From NCBI GenBank assembly GCA_022564695.1, contig JADFKX010000018.1:1-19395 (forward strand): a DNA stretch of 19,395 nt. The letters are read 5' to 3'. Under the pieces are notes generated by a model. The model saw nothing but the letters and a program-made list of their open reading frames with translations. It searched no databases and was not told the DNA's origin. The position numbers and the translations under genes were made by a program. Source of the DNA: Chloroflexota bacterium. Lineage in GTDB: Bacteria > Chloroflexota > Dehalococcoidia > SM23-28-2 > RBG-16-64-32. Position 1 is the stretch's first letter; every line of letters begins with the position of its first letter. Shown here one piece after another: positions 1-7,436 of the stretch.

Positions 1-964
1 ACTCGGCCGTCGCGCGCATCTCCGTCGCCGCGCCGGACACGGTTTCGAGAACGCTGTAGACCCGTTTCTCGAACGCGGCGTTAAGATCGTCGACGCGCTT
101 GCCCCGCTCGATCTGGGTCTGTTGATGCTTTTTCTCCGCTTCGGCCGCCTGCTCGGCCTCGCCCCGCAACCGTTCGGCCTCGACGGCGTTGTCCCGGAAC
201 ACCTGCACCGCGTCCGCCATCTCGCCGATCTCGTCCTTCTGGCCGACGGCCGGAATTTCGACATCCATATTGCCATTGGCAAGCTCGCCCATGGTGGCGG
301 TCATGGCGATGATCGGCTTGGTGATGCTGCGAACGACCACGAAAGCCACCCCCAGTCCGACCACGGAAAAGACGACGCTGACGATGAGCATTATCCTAAT
401 ACCCTGCTTTTCGTGTTCCTCGGCGGCATCCACCGATTTCTTGGTGAACTGCTCGATTTCGTGCAAGGCTGCCTTGAGCTCTAGGTCGATCTGGTCTTCC
501 TGTTGTTGGATCTTCTCGGCGACCGTGCCCGGGTTCGATAGTTCACCGCGTTCGATCAATTTAAAGGTCTGCTCGGCCAACTGCTCGTATTCCTCGTGCT
601 CGGCATCGATTTTTACCATCAGCGTCAGCAGATGCTCGAACGCCTGGCGGGCCTCGTCCGTTTGTGCCGCCTTGACCGCTTCGCCTAAGATCTTCTCCGC
701 TTCCTTCAACTCTCCGGCGACCTTGTGCCCGAGCTCGATGAACTTTTTCTCGACCTCAATGAAATGCGGAAGCTTGGACGGATCGGCGGCCAGATCCTTG
801 CCGATGGACAGACCGCGTTCCAACAAAATCGCCTGTTCCAACTGGTGGAGGGTGATCTTGGTGATGCTTTCCATCACCGGGATGTCTTGCTCGGCGATCG
901 CCTCGATCTCAGTGCCGATACTCTGCAGCTGCAAGATGCCGTATCCGTTCACCGTCATGGCGGC
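1..964 (-). CDS. Methyl-accepting chemotaxis protein, partial (C-terminus off the left edge, N-terminus lost at a join)
   Basis: Chemoreceptor: a membrane sensor that passes ligand signals to the CheA kinase. The minus strand is open from about 964 to the left edge. In order it shows a helical sensor domain (IEAIAEQDIPV, then a helix with HQLEQAILLERG), a long charged helical region, a transmembrane segment near 330-405 (IMLIVSVVFSVVGLGVAFVV), and a HAMP domain with GELANGNMDVEIP and DEIGEMADAVQVFRDNA near 170-300, then the start of the coiled signalling helix. The HAMP wording and the AERLRGEAEQAAEAEKK linker are typical of alphaproteobacterial receptors. The signalling tip lies outside the window. 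The cytoplasmic start and first half of TM1 are missing; a PhoB receiver piece stands there in the same frame. The family is seen directly; the taxonomic origin is inference from family knowledge. Confidence 0.85.
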
Positions 965-1140
965 GGTCAGCATGATGATCGGCACATTGGCGGTCTCCGG
1001 CGCGCGGCGCAGGCGGCGACACACCTCGATCCCCGAAATCCCCTCGACCATCCAGTCGAGCAGGACGATGTCCGGCGTGTTCTCGCGCGCCAGCAGCAGC
1101 GCCTCCTCCAGCTCCTCGCTGACAACCCTGAAGCGCGCCA
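965..1140 (-). pseudogene. Fragment of a PhoB-type receiver domain, fused in frame to the chemoreceptor at a suspected join
   Basis: The minus strand encodes the middle of a response-regulator receiver domain: FRVV, EEALLLARENTPDIVLLDW with the phospho-acceptor Asp, GIEVCRRLRRAPETANV, and PIIMLTA. This is the alphaproteobacterial PhoB wording. The N-terminal acidic pair of a real receiver is absent upstream, and immediately after PIIMLTA the sequence switches to the chemoreceptor, so the Lys switch residue and the DNA-binding domain are missing. A working regulator cannot be made. The right boundary is uncertain (about 1090-1150), because plus-strand coding bias takes over there. I read it as a remnant brought in by an assembly or amplification chimera, less likely by genomic deletion. 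Confidence 0.7.
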
Positions 1141-1360
1141 CCTCCTTACCGCCATCGCCCGCGCCCAGCGACGCCGCCGCCGCCAGGCCGAACGAAACGC
1201 CGACCAGCTCCTCCGCGACCTCGCCGCCCGCCTCCGCGAACGCGCCCTCGACGAGGCCGTCGCCCGCTACGAAAACGACCGTAGAACCCGTCCGCTCCCG
1301 GATGCGGATCACCCTACCGACGACACCTCCCGTGAAGAAACGACCATACATCCTATCTGA
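1082..1360 (+). CDS. C-terminal fragment of an unidentified helical, basic protein
   Basis: A plus-strand frame ending in TGA at 1358-1360 has the C-rich third positions (gcc, ctc, cgc, gac) of comEA and mutS2 from about 1150 onward, so it probably belongs to the same genome. It reads as a charged helix with an Arg run, then RDLAARLRERALDEAVARYE, then a polar tail. The 5' part is lost: upstream of about 1100 the DNA is better explained by a minus-strand PhoB receiver piece. I do not recognise the family. The left boundary is approximate and the true start is not in this sequence. Confidence 0.4.
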   Translation, partial: LARQQQRLLQLLADNPEARHLLTAIARAQRRRRRQAERNADQLLRDLAARLRERALDEAVARYENDRRTRPLPDADHPTDDTSREETTIHPI

Positions 1361-1387
1361 CACCCCCAAAACGACCATACCCCCCGC

Positions 1388-1417
1388 TTGACGCCCCTCC
1401 CCCTCCGGCGCTAACAT
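1388..1417 (+). promoter_or_regulatory. Probable sigma-70-type promoter for comEA-comEC
   Basis: TTGACG (1388-1393) and TAACAT (1412-1417) are separated by 18 bp. The expected transcription start is near 1424, giving a leader of about 17 nt without a Shine-Dalgarno sequence before the GTG at 1441. Confidence 0.45.
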
Positions 1418-1440
1418 GCCCGCCTAGCTGACACTTCCTC

Positions 1441-2028
1441 GTGGCCACCCAAGTGCAAGACATCCTGGAGCGCTACCGCTGGTTCATCGTCGCCCTCTTC
1501 GCCCTGCCCCTGCTCATCGCCAGCGGCTTCCTCTTGAGCGAACGCCTCAGCGGCCCCCAGCCGCTTGAGCTCGACCTCGCCGACGTCCCGGCCGAGGAGA
1601 TCCGCGTCTACGTCACCGGCGCCGTCCAGAGCCCCGGTGTCTACCCCCTCGCTGACGGCGACCGCTGGATCGACGCCCTTGAGGCCGCCGGCGGCCCTAC
1701 CGCGGACGCCAACCTCGCCGCCGTGGACCTCGCCCGCCGCGCCCGCGACGAGGACACGATCCGCGTGCCTAGCCTTGGTGGCGTTGACGTCGCCTCCGCC
1801 TCGCAGGCATCGCTGGTCGACATCAACACCGCTTCCGCCGAACAGCTGGCGACGCTCCCCGGCATCGGCGAGGTGCGCGCCGGGCGCATCATCGACTCGC
1901 GTGAGCGGGACGGCCCCTTCGCCAGCGCCGACGAGCTGCTGGAGCGCGACCTGATATCGCTGGCCGTCTTCGAGGAGATCGCCGACCTGGTGACGGTGGG
2001 CCTGCCTTCCGGGCAGGCGGGCCAGTGA
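1441..2028 (+). CDS. comEA: ComEA-like competence DNA receptor (SLBB + helix-hairpin-helix)
   Basis: Membrane-anchored DNA receptor that binds incoming double-stranded DNA and hands it to the uptake channel. The 195-residue product has a short cytoplasmic N-terminus, one transmembrane helix (about 13-32), an SLBB domain (about 53-108, IRVYVTGAVQSPGVYPL), and a C-terminal double helix-hairpin-helix (about 124-187, LVDINTASAEQLATLPGIG). Length and domain order match ComEA. The GTG at 1441 is used because it sits just upstream of the TM helix and 23 bp after a good -10; no Shine-Dalgarno is visible. The stop overlaps the next gene's start in GTGA (2025-2028), so comEC is probably translationally coupled. 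Confidence 0.93.
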   Translation: MATQVQDILERYRWFIVALFALPLLIASGFLLSERLSGPQPLELDLADVPAEEIRVYVTGAVQSPGVYPLADGDRWIDALEAAGGPTADANLAAVDLARRARDEDTIRVPSLGGVDVASASQASLVDINTASAEQLATLPGIGEVRAGRIIDSRERDGPFASADELLERDLISLAVFEEIADLVTVGLPSGQAGQ

Positions 2029-4394
2029 TCCTCGGCATCCTCGCCTTCGCCTGGCTCCTGGGCGTCGCGGCCGCCGCCTTCACTGGGGCCGATCTCTGGG
2101 CGGCGTTGGCCGCAGCCTCCGGCCTCGGCGCAATCACATTCGCCCTGCGGCCCAGACCATCGACCCTGGCCCTCATCGCTCTCGGCGCGGCGCTCATCTT
2201 CGCCGCTTCCTGGCGCTACGAATCGACGCTACCGCCCGACGCGCCCTCCGGCATCGCACAGCAGAACGATGGCAGCCCCGCCCGCTTCCGTGCCCTCGTC
2301 GTCAGTGAGCCGGACGACCGTGGCGGCGCCGTTCGCTACCGCCTCGCTGTCCGCGAGGTGTATTGGGGCGGCCGCTGGCGACCCGAGAATGGCGGCATCC
2401 TGATGCGAACGGCGCCGTTTCCCCCGTACGCGTACGGTGACCTCCTCGACCTGGAAGGTGAGTTGGAGACGCCCCCAACCTTCGACGACTTCGACTACCG
2501 GGAGTATCTGTTGCAGCGCGGAATAGGCTCTCTCATCGCCTATCCGAGCGCGCAGGTGATCGCCCGCGATCAGGGGAGCGCCTTTCGCGCTGCCTTGATC
2601 GATGTCCGCGCCCGCCTCTCCGATGCCCTGGCCGACGCCCTGCCGGAGCCCGAGGCGTCCCTCGCCACGGGCGTGCTGCTGGGCAAGCGCGCTCGCCTCC
2701 CTGCCGATCTGACCGAGGACATGAACGCTACCGGCACGTCGCACCTGGTGGCGGTCTCCGGGCAGAACGTCACGCTTATTGCGGGGTTGCTGATCGCGGC
2801 ACTCGCCTGGGCTGTGGGGCGGCGGCCCGCGGCCTGGCTGGCCCTGGCCGCCATCATCGGCTACTCATTCCTCGTCGGCGGCGAGCCCTCAGTCGTTCGA
2901 GCGGCGATAATGGGCGGCCTGTACGTTGTGGCCACTGCCTTCGGGCGACAGAGCTCCGGCCCCATAGCGCTGGCGCTCGCCGGGGCGGTGATGACCGCGA
3001 TCGATCCCCAGGTCGTCCACGACGTGTCGTTCCAGTTGAGCTTCGCCGCCACACTGGGGCTGATGTCACTCGCCCCGCTGCTGGCGGCGCGGGCGCGTGC
3101 CTTCACCCAGCGCTGGCCCTCTGCCGATGAGTTCTTCCTGACTAGACCGACTATTGAAATGGTTGCGATCACCCTGGCGGCCATCGCCTTTACGCTGCCC
3201 ATCACCGCTGTGAACTTCCAGCGCGTCTCGCTGGTGGCGCCCTTAGCGAACCTGCTGGCCGTCCCCGCCTTCCTGGCGGTCGCCCTGACCGCAGCCGTCA
3301 CCGCCTCCATCGGGGCCGTCCTGCCCGCCGCCTCTGGAACCCTTGGTTGGCTGGCCTGGCCGCCGGCCGCCTACATGGTCGCCGTCGTTCAGTTGGCGGC
3401 GGACGTGCCGCTGGCGTCGACGGAGGTGCGCGGCCTGGGCACGGAGCACGCAATCGTCTACTATGGCGCACTCGCCGTCGTCGTCTGGTTCCTGGCGCGT
3501 CGCCGGCCTGAGCCAGTCGTAGCGCCTGTGCCCAAGCGATCGTTCCCAACCCGAACGCTGATCCCCGTTCCGGGCATGCTCTTGATCCTGGCGCTGGCCT
3601 CGGCGTTGCTGTGGCTCAGCATCACAGCGCCGGTATCCGGCCGCCTTACGGTGACGTTTCTGGACGTAGGCCAGGGCGACGCTATCCTCATCGAGGGGCC
3701 GGACGGCCATCGCATCCTGGTGGACGGCGGGCCCAGTGAGGATGCGCTCACCTCCGCCCTGGGTCGGCGTCTCCCCTTCTACGACCGCCGCATAGACCTC
3801 GTGGTCCTGACGCACCCCCAGGCCGATCACCTTGGCGGGCTGCCCGCTGTCCTCAATCGCTACGACGTCGGCGCTGCGCTGGCCAGCCCCGTCCAGGCTG
3901 ACTCTGCCGTATACCGGGCCTGGCGCGACTCGCTACGCGCGCGATCCACGCCATACCATGAAGCCGTGGCCGGCCAGACCATAGACCTGGGAAACGGGGC
4001 TCGCCTGTACGTGATCTCCGCTCCGCCGGCGGAGAGCGATCCTAACGAAGGTTCCATCGTCATCAAGCTCACCATGGGCCGCGCCTCATTTCTCCTAACC
4101 GGCGACATCGAATCGACCCGCGAGGCCATCCTCGTCCGCTCCGGCGCTGACCTGCGAGCCGCCGTCTACAAAGTCCCCCACCACGGCTCCGCTACCTCCA
4201 GCTCCAGCGCCTTCCTGGCCGCCGTTGACCCGCTGCTCGACGTGATCTCCGTGGGGAGCGATAACCGCTACGGCCACCCCGCGCCCGAGGTTCTCGAGCG
4301 TCTGGACGGCGACGTCGTCTTCCGCACCGATCTCAACGGCGACATCGCAATCAGCACGGACGGACAGAAGCTCTGGATCGAGACCGCTCGCTGA
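2025..4394 (+). CDS. comEC: ComEC/Rec2 competence DNA channel with C-terminal metallo-beta-lactamase domain
   Basis: Inner-membrane channel that takes in single-stranded DNA during natural transformation. At 789 residues it has the full family architecture: two N-terminal TM helices, a DUF4131-like OB region (about 50-190), the Competence membrane domain (about 205-490, including LVAVSGQNVTLIAGLL and the GGEPSVVRAAIMG signature) and a metallo-beta-lactamase domain (about 543-780). The lactamase domain keeps FLDVGQGDAILIEG, THPQADHLGG (596-605), a GDIE motif (693-696) and HHGS (719-722), so the proposed nuclease metal site looks intact. The GTG start lies within the comEA stop. Other uptake genes (type IV pilus, comF, dprA) are not in the window. 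Confidence 0.95.
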   Translation: MILGILAFAWLLGVAAAAFTGADLWAALAAASGLGAITFALRPRPSTLALIALGAALIFAASWRYESTLPPDAPSGIAQQNDGSPARFRALVVSEPDDRGGAVRYRLAVREVYWGGRWRPENGGILMRTAPFPPYAYGDLLDLEGELETPPTFDDFDYREYLLQRGIGSLIAYPSAQVIARDQGSAFRAALIDVRARLSDALADALPEPEASLATGVLLGKRARLPADLTEDMNATGTSHLVAVSGQNVTLIAGLLIAALAWAVGRRPAAWLALAAIIGYSFLVGGEPSVVRAAIMGGLYVVATAFGRQSSGPIALALAGAVMTAIDPQVVHDVSFQLSFAATLGLMSLAPLLAARARAFTQRWPSADEFFLTRPTIEMVAITLAAIAFTLPITAVNFQRVSLVAPLANLLAVPAFLAVALTAAVTASIGAVLPAASGTLGWLAWPPAAYMVAVVQLAADVPLASTEVRGLGTEHAIVYYGALAVVVWFLARRRPEPVVAPVPKRSFPTRTLIPVPGMLLILALASALLWLSITAPVSGRLTVTFLDVGQGDAILIEGPDGHRILVDGGPSEDALTSALGRRLPFYDRRIDLVVLTHPQADHLGGLPAVLNRYDVGAALASPVQADSAVYRAWRDSLRARSTPYHEAVAGQTIDLGNGARLYVISAPPAESDPNEGSIVIKLTMGRASFLLTGDIESTREAILVRSGADLRAAVYKVPHHGSATSSSSAFLAAVDPLLDVISVGSDNRYGHPAPEVLERLDGDVVFRTDLNGDIAISTDGQKLWIETAR

Positions 4395-4450
4395 TTCGCG
4401 ATAACCTTTAACCCCTCACTGGAGTTTCTTTATACGGAGGGGAGAGGTAT

Positions 4451-4975
4451 ATGAAGATTGGATTGTTTCTTGGGCTGGCGCTCGCTTCCATCGCCCTGCT
4501 CGTCGCCTGCAACAACGGCGGCGATAGCGTGACCCCGGGGCCGGATGGAGCGCCCACTCCAGCGGTCACTGATTCAGACAATGGGACGCCCACCCCAGAG
4601 GTCACCCCTGCCGAGACCGCCACGGCTGCGCCGGAGGTCTGTCAGCTCAATCCGGATCCGGCCACGCCGAAGTTCCAAGTGATCGACCAGCCCAGCACTG
4701 ACGACACCGTCACCAGCCCCGTCACTATCAGCGGTCAGGTCCTGGCGTTCGAGGCAACCTACCAGATCGGCATCTTTGACGCCGCGGGCAACCCTATCGT
4801 GGAGACGTTCGGCACCGCCGGGCCTGGAGAGGCCGGGGAGCTGGTGCCCTTCTCCATCGACGTGGCGTTTAATGTGGACGAGGAGACGCTTGCCTGCATC
4901 TGGGTCTACGAGGCGAGCGCGCGGGATGGCAGCTCCATTCATGTAGGCCAGATACCGGTCACGCTCTCTCCCTAG
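4451..4975 (+). CDS. Secreted lipoprotein with Thr/Pro linker and Gmad2-like Ig domain
   Basis: A 174-residue exported protein of unknown role. The N-terminus is a lipoprotein signal (MKIGLFLGLALASIALLVAC) with the lipid-bearing Cys at 20, then a low-complexity Thr/Pro/Asp linker (about 24-62), then a compact beta domain (about 72-172). The phrases STDDTVTSPVTISGQVLAFE and GELVPFSIDVAFNV match the Gmad2 immunoglobulin-like family, found on bacterial lipoproteins and germination proteins. A strong GGAGG-type site (4436-4447) precedes the ATG. The 56-bp gap after comEC contains only a weak promoter match (TTTAAC/TATACG, 18 bp apart), so it may be cotranscribed with the com genes. A cell-surface binding role is inference. 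Confidence 0.8.
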   Translation: MKIGLFLGLALASIALLVACNNGGDSVTPGPDGAPTPAVTDSDNGTPTPEVTPAETATAAPEVCQLNPDPATPKFQVIDQPSTDDTVTSPVTISGQVLAFEATYQIGIFDAAGNPIVETFGTAGPGEAGELVPFSIDVAFNVDEETLACIWVYEASARDGSSIHVGQIPVTLSP

Positions 4976-5002
4976 CTCTCCTGGCTCTGGTCGCGCTCCG
5001 GA

Positions 5003-5011
5003 TGCTATACT
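5003..5011 (+). promoter_or_regulatory. Extended -10 promoter, rph
   Basis: TGC followed by TATACT (5006-5011) is an extended -10 element. The predicted transcription start falls about 4 nt before the ATG at 5022, so the mRNA would be effectively leaderless. No convincing -35 is seen. Confidence 0.5.
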
Positions 5012-5021
5012 CGCCCACGCT

Positions 5022-5774
5022 ATGATTCGTTCCGATGGTCGCAACCCCGAACAGCTCCGCCCCGTGACGATAGAGCCGGGATACCTCCTCTACGCGGAGG
5101 GCTCGGCGCTCATCAAGACCGGCAACACCACCATCCTCTGCGCGGTGACTGTGGAGGATGGCGTCCCCCAGTTCGCGCGGGGGACCGGCTCCGGCTGGAT
5201 CACCGCCGAGTACAGCATGTTGCCCCGCTCTACCCAGACCCGTACCCGACGCGAGAGAACCCGCACCGGCGGCCGCACCGCCGAGATACAGCGTCTGATC
5301 GGCCGCTCTCTGCGCTCCATCTGCCGGCTAGACCTGCTCGGGGAGCGTACCTTCATCGTGGACTGCGATGCTATCCAGGCGGATGGCGGCACCCGCACGG
5401 CGGCGATCACCGGCGCCTATGTCGCCCTCGCACAGGCGATGCACAAGCTAACCGAGGACGGCTCTCTCCCCTCCTCCCCGCTGCGCTGCGCCGTGGCGGC
5501 CACCAGCGCCGGCGTTATCGAAGATATACCCATGCTTGACTTGAACTACGAGGAGGACTCCGGCGCAGAGGTAGACTTCAACGTAGTGATGACGGAGGAG
5601 GGCGAGCTCGTGGAGGTCCAGGGCACCGGCGAAAGCCACCCCTTCACCCGTCAGGCGATGGACGAGCTGCTGAGCCTGGCGGAGGGCGGCATCCGCTCCC
5701 TGTTCGATGTCCAGAAAGTGGCCCTGGCGGAGGTTGGCATCGTTCTACCTGCTACTGCGGAGCGGTCCCCCTAG
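5022..5774 (+). CDS. rph: Ribonuclease PH
   Basis: Phosphate-dependent 3'-to-5' exoribonuclease that trims tRNA precursors, releasing nucleoside diphosphates; it forms a hexamer in the cytoplasm. The 250-residue product spans the family from RSDGRNPEQLRPV at the N-terminus. It has the TGGRTAEIQRLIGRSLR phosphate/RNA-binding stretch (about 82-98), the DCDAIQADGGTRTA motif (114-127), LNYEEDSGAEVDFNVV (174-189) and EVQGTGESHPF (198-208). These are the main conserved blocks of bacterial RNase PH. No Shine-Dalgarno precedes the ATG; the promoter lies 11 bp upstream. The TAG stop shares the four bases CTAG (5771-5774) with the convergent HIT gene. Confidence 0.97.
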   Translation: MIRSDGRNPEQLRPVTIEPGYLLYAEGSALIKTGNTTILCAVTVEDGVPQFARGTGSGWITAEYSMLPRSTQTRTRRERTRTGGRTAEIQRLIGRSLRSICRLDLLGERTFIVDCDAIQADGGTRTAAITGAYVALAQAMHKLTEDGSLPSSPLRCAVAATSAGVIEDIPMLDLNYEEDSGAEVDFNVVMTEEGELVEVQGTGESHPFTRQAMDELLSLAEGGIRSLFDVQKVALAEVGIVLPATAERSP

Positions 5775-6094
5775 ACGTACTCCCCCAGGAACGTACCCCC
5801 TAGGATGTGCACGTGGCCGTGCTCCTGGCTCTGCATCGCCTCATAACCGAAATTCGAGAGGATGCGGAACCCGTTGGGGCAGTGTTTCTGGCCCATACGA
5901 ACCGCAACCTCCCCCACGTGTCCCATATCCTGCCACAGCTCGGCCTGAGTCTTGTGCGTCTTGGGCACCGCCAGCAGCATCACCGGCACCCAGCGCAACC
6001 GGTTGCGGAACACCATCACCTCATCATCCTCGTACAGGACCTCGGCTGGCTCCCGGTGGGCGACGATCTCACAGAACGTGCAGTGGCGGGTCAA
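5771..6094 (-). CDS. HIT-family (histidine triad) nucleotide hydrolase or transferase
   Basis: Small cytoplasmic HIT protein, 107 residues. The active-site triad HGHVHIL is at 92-98, with His94 as the expected catalytic nucleophile. The N-terminal CTFCEIV (5-11) gives the CxxC found in many zinc-binding HINT proteins. Such enzymes hydrolyse adenosine phosphoramidates and related nucleotides; the exact substrate cannot be read from sequence. The start is TTG at 6092-6094, chosen because a GAGGAG site lies 6 nt upstream and the family N-terminus begins there. It converges on rph and diverges from the DUF1015 gene 70 bp away. Confidence 0.92.
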   Translation of the reverse strand: MTRHCTFCEIVAHREPAEVLYEDDEVMVFRNRLRWVPVMLLAVPKTHKTQAELWQDMGHVGEVAVRMGQKHCPNGFRILSNFGYEAMQSQEHGHVHILGGTFLGEYV

Positions 6095-6112
6095 TGGGCT
6101 CCTCGCTTCGAC

Positions 6113-6141
6113 ATTCTAGGGGCGGCTCTGGTCTGGGGCAA
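6113..6141 (-). promoter_or_regulatory. Probable promoter of the HIT gene
   Basis: On the minus strand, TTGCCC (6136-6141) and TAGAAT (6113-6118) are 17 bp apart. The leader would be about 12 nt and contains the GAGGAG ribosome site. Confidence 0.45.
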
Positions 6142-6149
6142 TCGCGGGG

Positions 6150-6158
6150 TGCTATCAT
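6150..6158 (+). promoter_or_regulatory. Extended -10 promoter of the DUF1015 gene (leaderless start)
   Basis: TGC followed by TATCAT (6153-6158) lies 6 bp before the GTG at 6165, so transcription is predicted to begin at or next to the start codon. Compare TGC-TATACT before rph. Confidence 0.45.
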
Positions 6159-6164
6159 CGCTTC

Positions 6165-7430
6165 GTGGCCGACGTTCAGCCGCTTGAAGCAATCCGCTAC
6201 GCCCCCGATGTCGACCTCTCCCGTGCCGTCTGCCCCCCCTTCGATACGATCGCTCCCAAGGAGCAGCGCCGCCTCTACGACCGTAGCCGTCACAACGCAG
6301 TGCGGCTGGAGCTGCCCAAGGAGAGGGGAGACCCTTATAAGGCGGCGGCGAAGACCCTGAACCAGTGGCTTGACAAGGGCACCCTGGTGCGTGATGAGAC
6401 GCCGGCGTTTTACGCATATCAGCAAGAGTTCGCTCACGGTGGGGAGAGCTACCGGCGACGCCTCCTGTTCGGCCGCCTGCGCCTGGAGCCCTGGGACAGC
6501 GGCGCAGTGCTCCCCCATGAGCGCACCTTCCGCGGGCCCAAGGAAGACCGCCTCAAGCTACTGCACTCCCTGCGCCTGAACACCAGCCCTATCTTCCTCG
6601 TCTACCCCGATTCGCGGCAGCAAGTCGTCCCGCTCGTCGCCCGCGCCGCCGGCGTCGAGCCAACCGTCCAGTTCAGCGACGAAGACGGGTTCGCTCACAG
6701 CCTCTGGCGTATCGACGATCCGAATATAGTCGCCTCCATTAGCCGCGGACTCCAGAAAGAGAAGCTGTACGTCGCTGATGGTCATCACCGATACGAGACC
6801 GCCCTCGCCTATAGCGAGGAGCGTCAGGCCGGCGATGGACGCGAGAGCTTCGTCCTTGTCGCCCTGGCCGCCGCCGATGACCCCGGTCTGCTCGTGCTGC
6901 CCATACACCGTCTGGTGGACGTCGACCTGCCGGTGGAGAATGTCCTTAAGCTCCTCGATACCCTGTTCGAGGTCGAGAGCCGGCCTTCCCTGGCCGACCT
7001 GCTGCGCGATATGGCCGACCGCGGTCGCATGGTGAACAGCTTCGGCCTCGTCGCGGCCGGCTCGCCGGACTTCTACCTCCTCACCCTGCTCGATCCTGAG
7101 GCCGCCGAGACCTATCTCCCCAGCGAGCGCTCCCCCACCTGGCGCCGCCTCGATGCCGCCATCGCCACCAACGTTATCCTCCGTCACACCCTCGGCCTGG
7201 ATCGTGATCAGCTTGAGGACATCCGAACGGTCTGGTACGGCGAGGACGCTGAGAGAGTCGTGGCGGAGGTGCGGAAGGGACGGGCCAAATACGCCGTGCT
7301 CCTCAACCCCATCTCGCCACAGCGGGTCATGGCCATCGCCGATGGGGGAGAACGGATGCCCCAAAAGTCGACCTTCTTCTACCCGAAGATACCGACGGGA
7401 CTCCTGTTCCACCCCCTATTCGGCCCCTAG
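6165..7430 (+). CDS. DUF1015 family protein
   Basis: A 421-residue protein of the DUF1015 family, conserved in many bacteria and often annotated only as uncharacterised. Family landmarks are the N-terminal CPPFDTI (about 23-29), HNAVRLELP (44-52), LPHERTF with RLKLL in the first third, and the signature ADGHHRYETAL (about 203-213), a His-rich motif that looks like an active or metal site. In some genomes the gene lies near serA or aminotransferase genes, as here (serA ends 6 bp beyond, convergent). A link to serine metabolism is therefore only contextual inference. GTG is taken as the start because it falls at the expected transcription start and the family N-terminus (VQPLEAIRYAP) follows directly. 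No signal peptide or TM helix is seen. Confidence 0.9.
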   Translation: MADVQPLEAIRYAPDVDLSRAVCPPFDTIAPKEQRRLYDRSRHNAVRLELPKERGDPYKAAAKTLNQWLDKGTLVRDETPAFYAYQQEFAHGGESYRRRLLFGRLRLEPWDSGAVLPHERTFRGPKEDRLKLLHSLRLNTSPIFLVYPDSRQQVVPLVARAAGVEPTVQFSDEDGFAHSLWRIDDPNIVASISRGLQKEKLYVADGHHRYETALAYSEERQAGDGRESFVLVALAAADDPGLLVLPIHRLVDVDLPVENVLKLLDTLFEVESRPSLADLLRDMADRGRMVNSFGLVAAGSPDFYLLTLLDPEAAETYLPSERSPTWRRLDAAIATNVILRHTLGLDRDQLEDIRTVWYGEDAERVVAEVRKGRAKYAVLLNPISPQRVMAIADGGERMPQKSTFFYPKIPTGLLFHPLFGP

Positions 7431-7436
7431 CCGCCG

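Noticed and set aside
965..1351. A novel receiver-chemoreceptor fusion protein starting at ATG 1351 on the minus strand
   Set aside because: The receiver lacks its N-terminal acidic pair and its C-terminal third, and upstream residues look like antisense of a plus-strand gene. A chimera explains it better.
189..1391. Long plus-strand frame of 400 codons, Ser/Thr-rich
   Set aside because: It is the shadow of the minus-strand chemoreceptor; the minus strand has clear HAMP and TM motifs, while the plus frame has no recognisable domain.
4407..4436. Promoter before the lipoprotein gene
   Set aside because: Only weak hexamers (TTTAAC, TATACG) with correct spacing; not strong enough to list as a feature.
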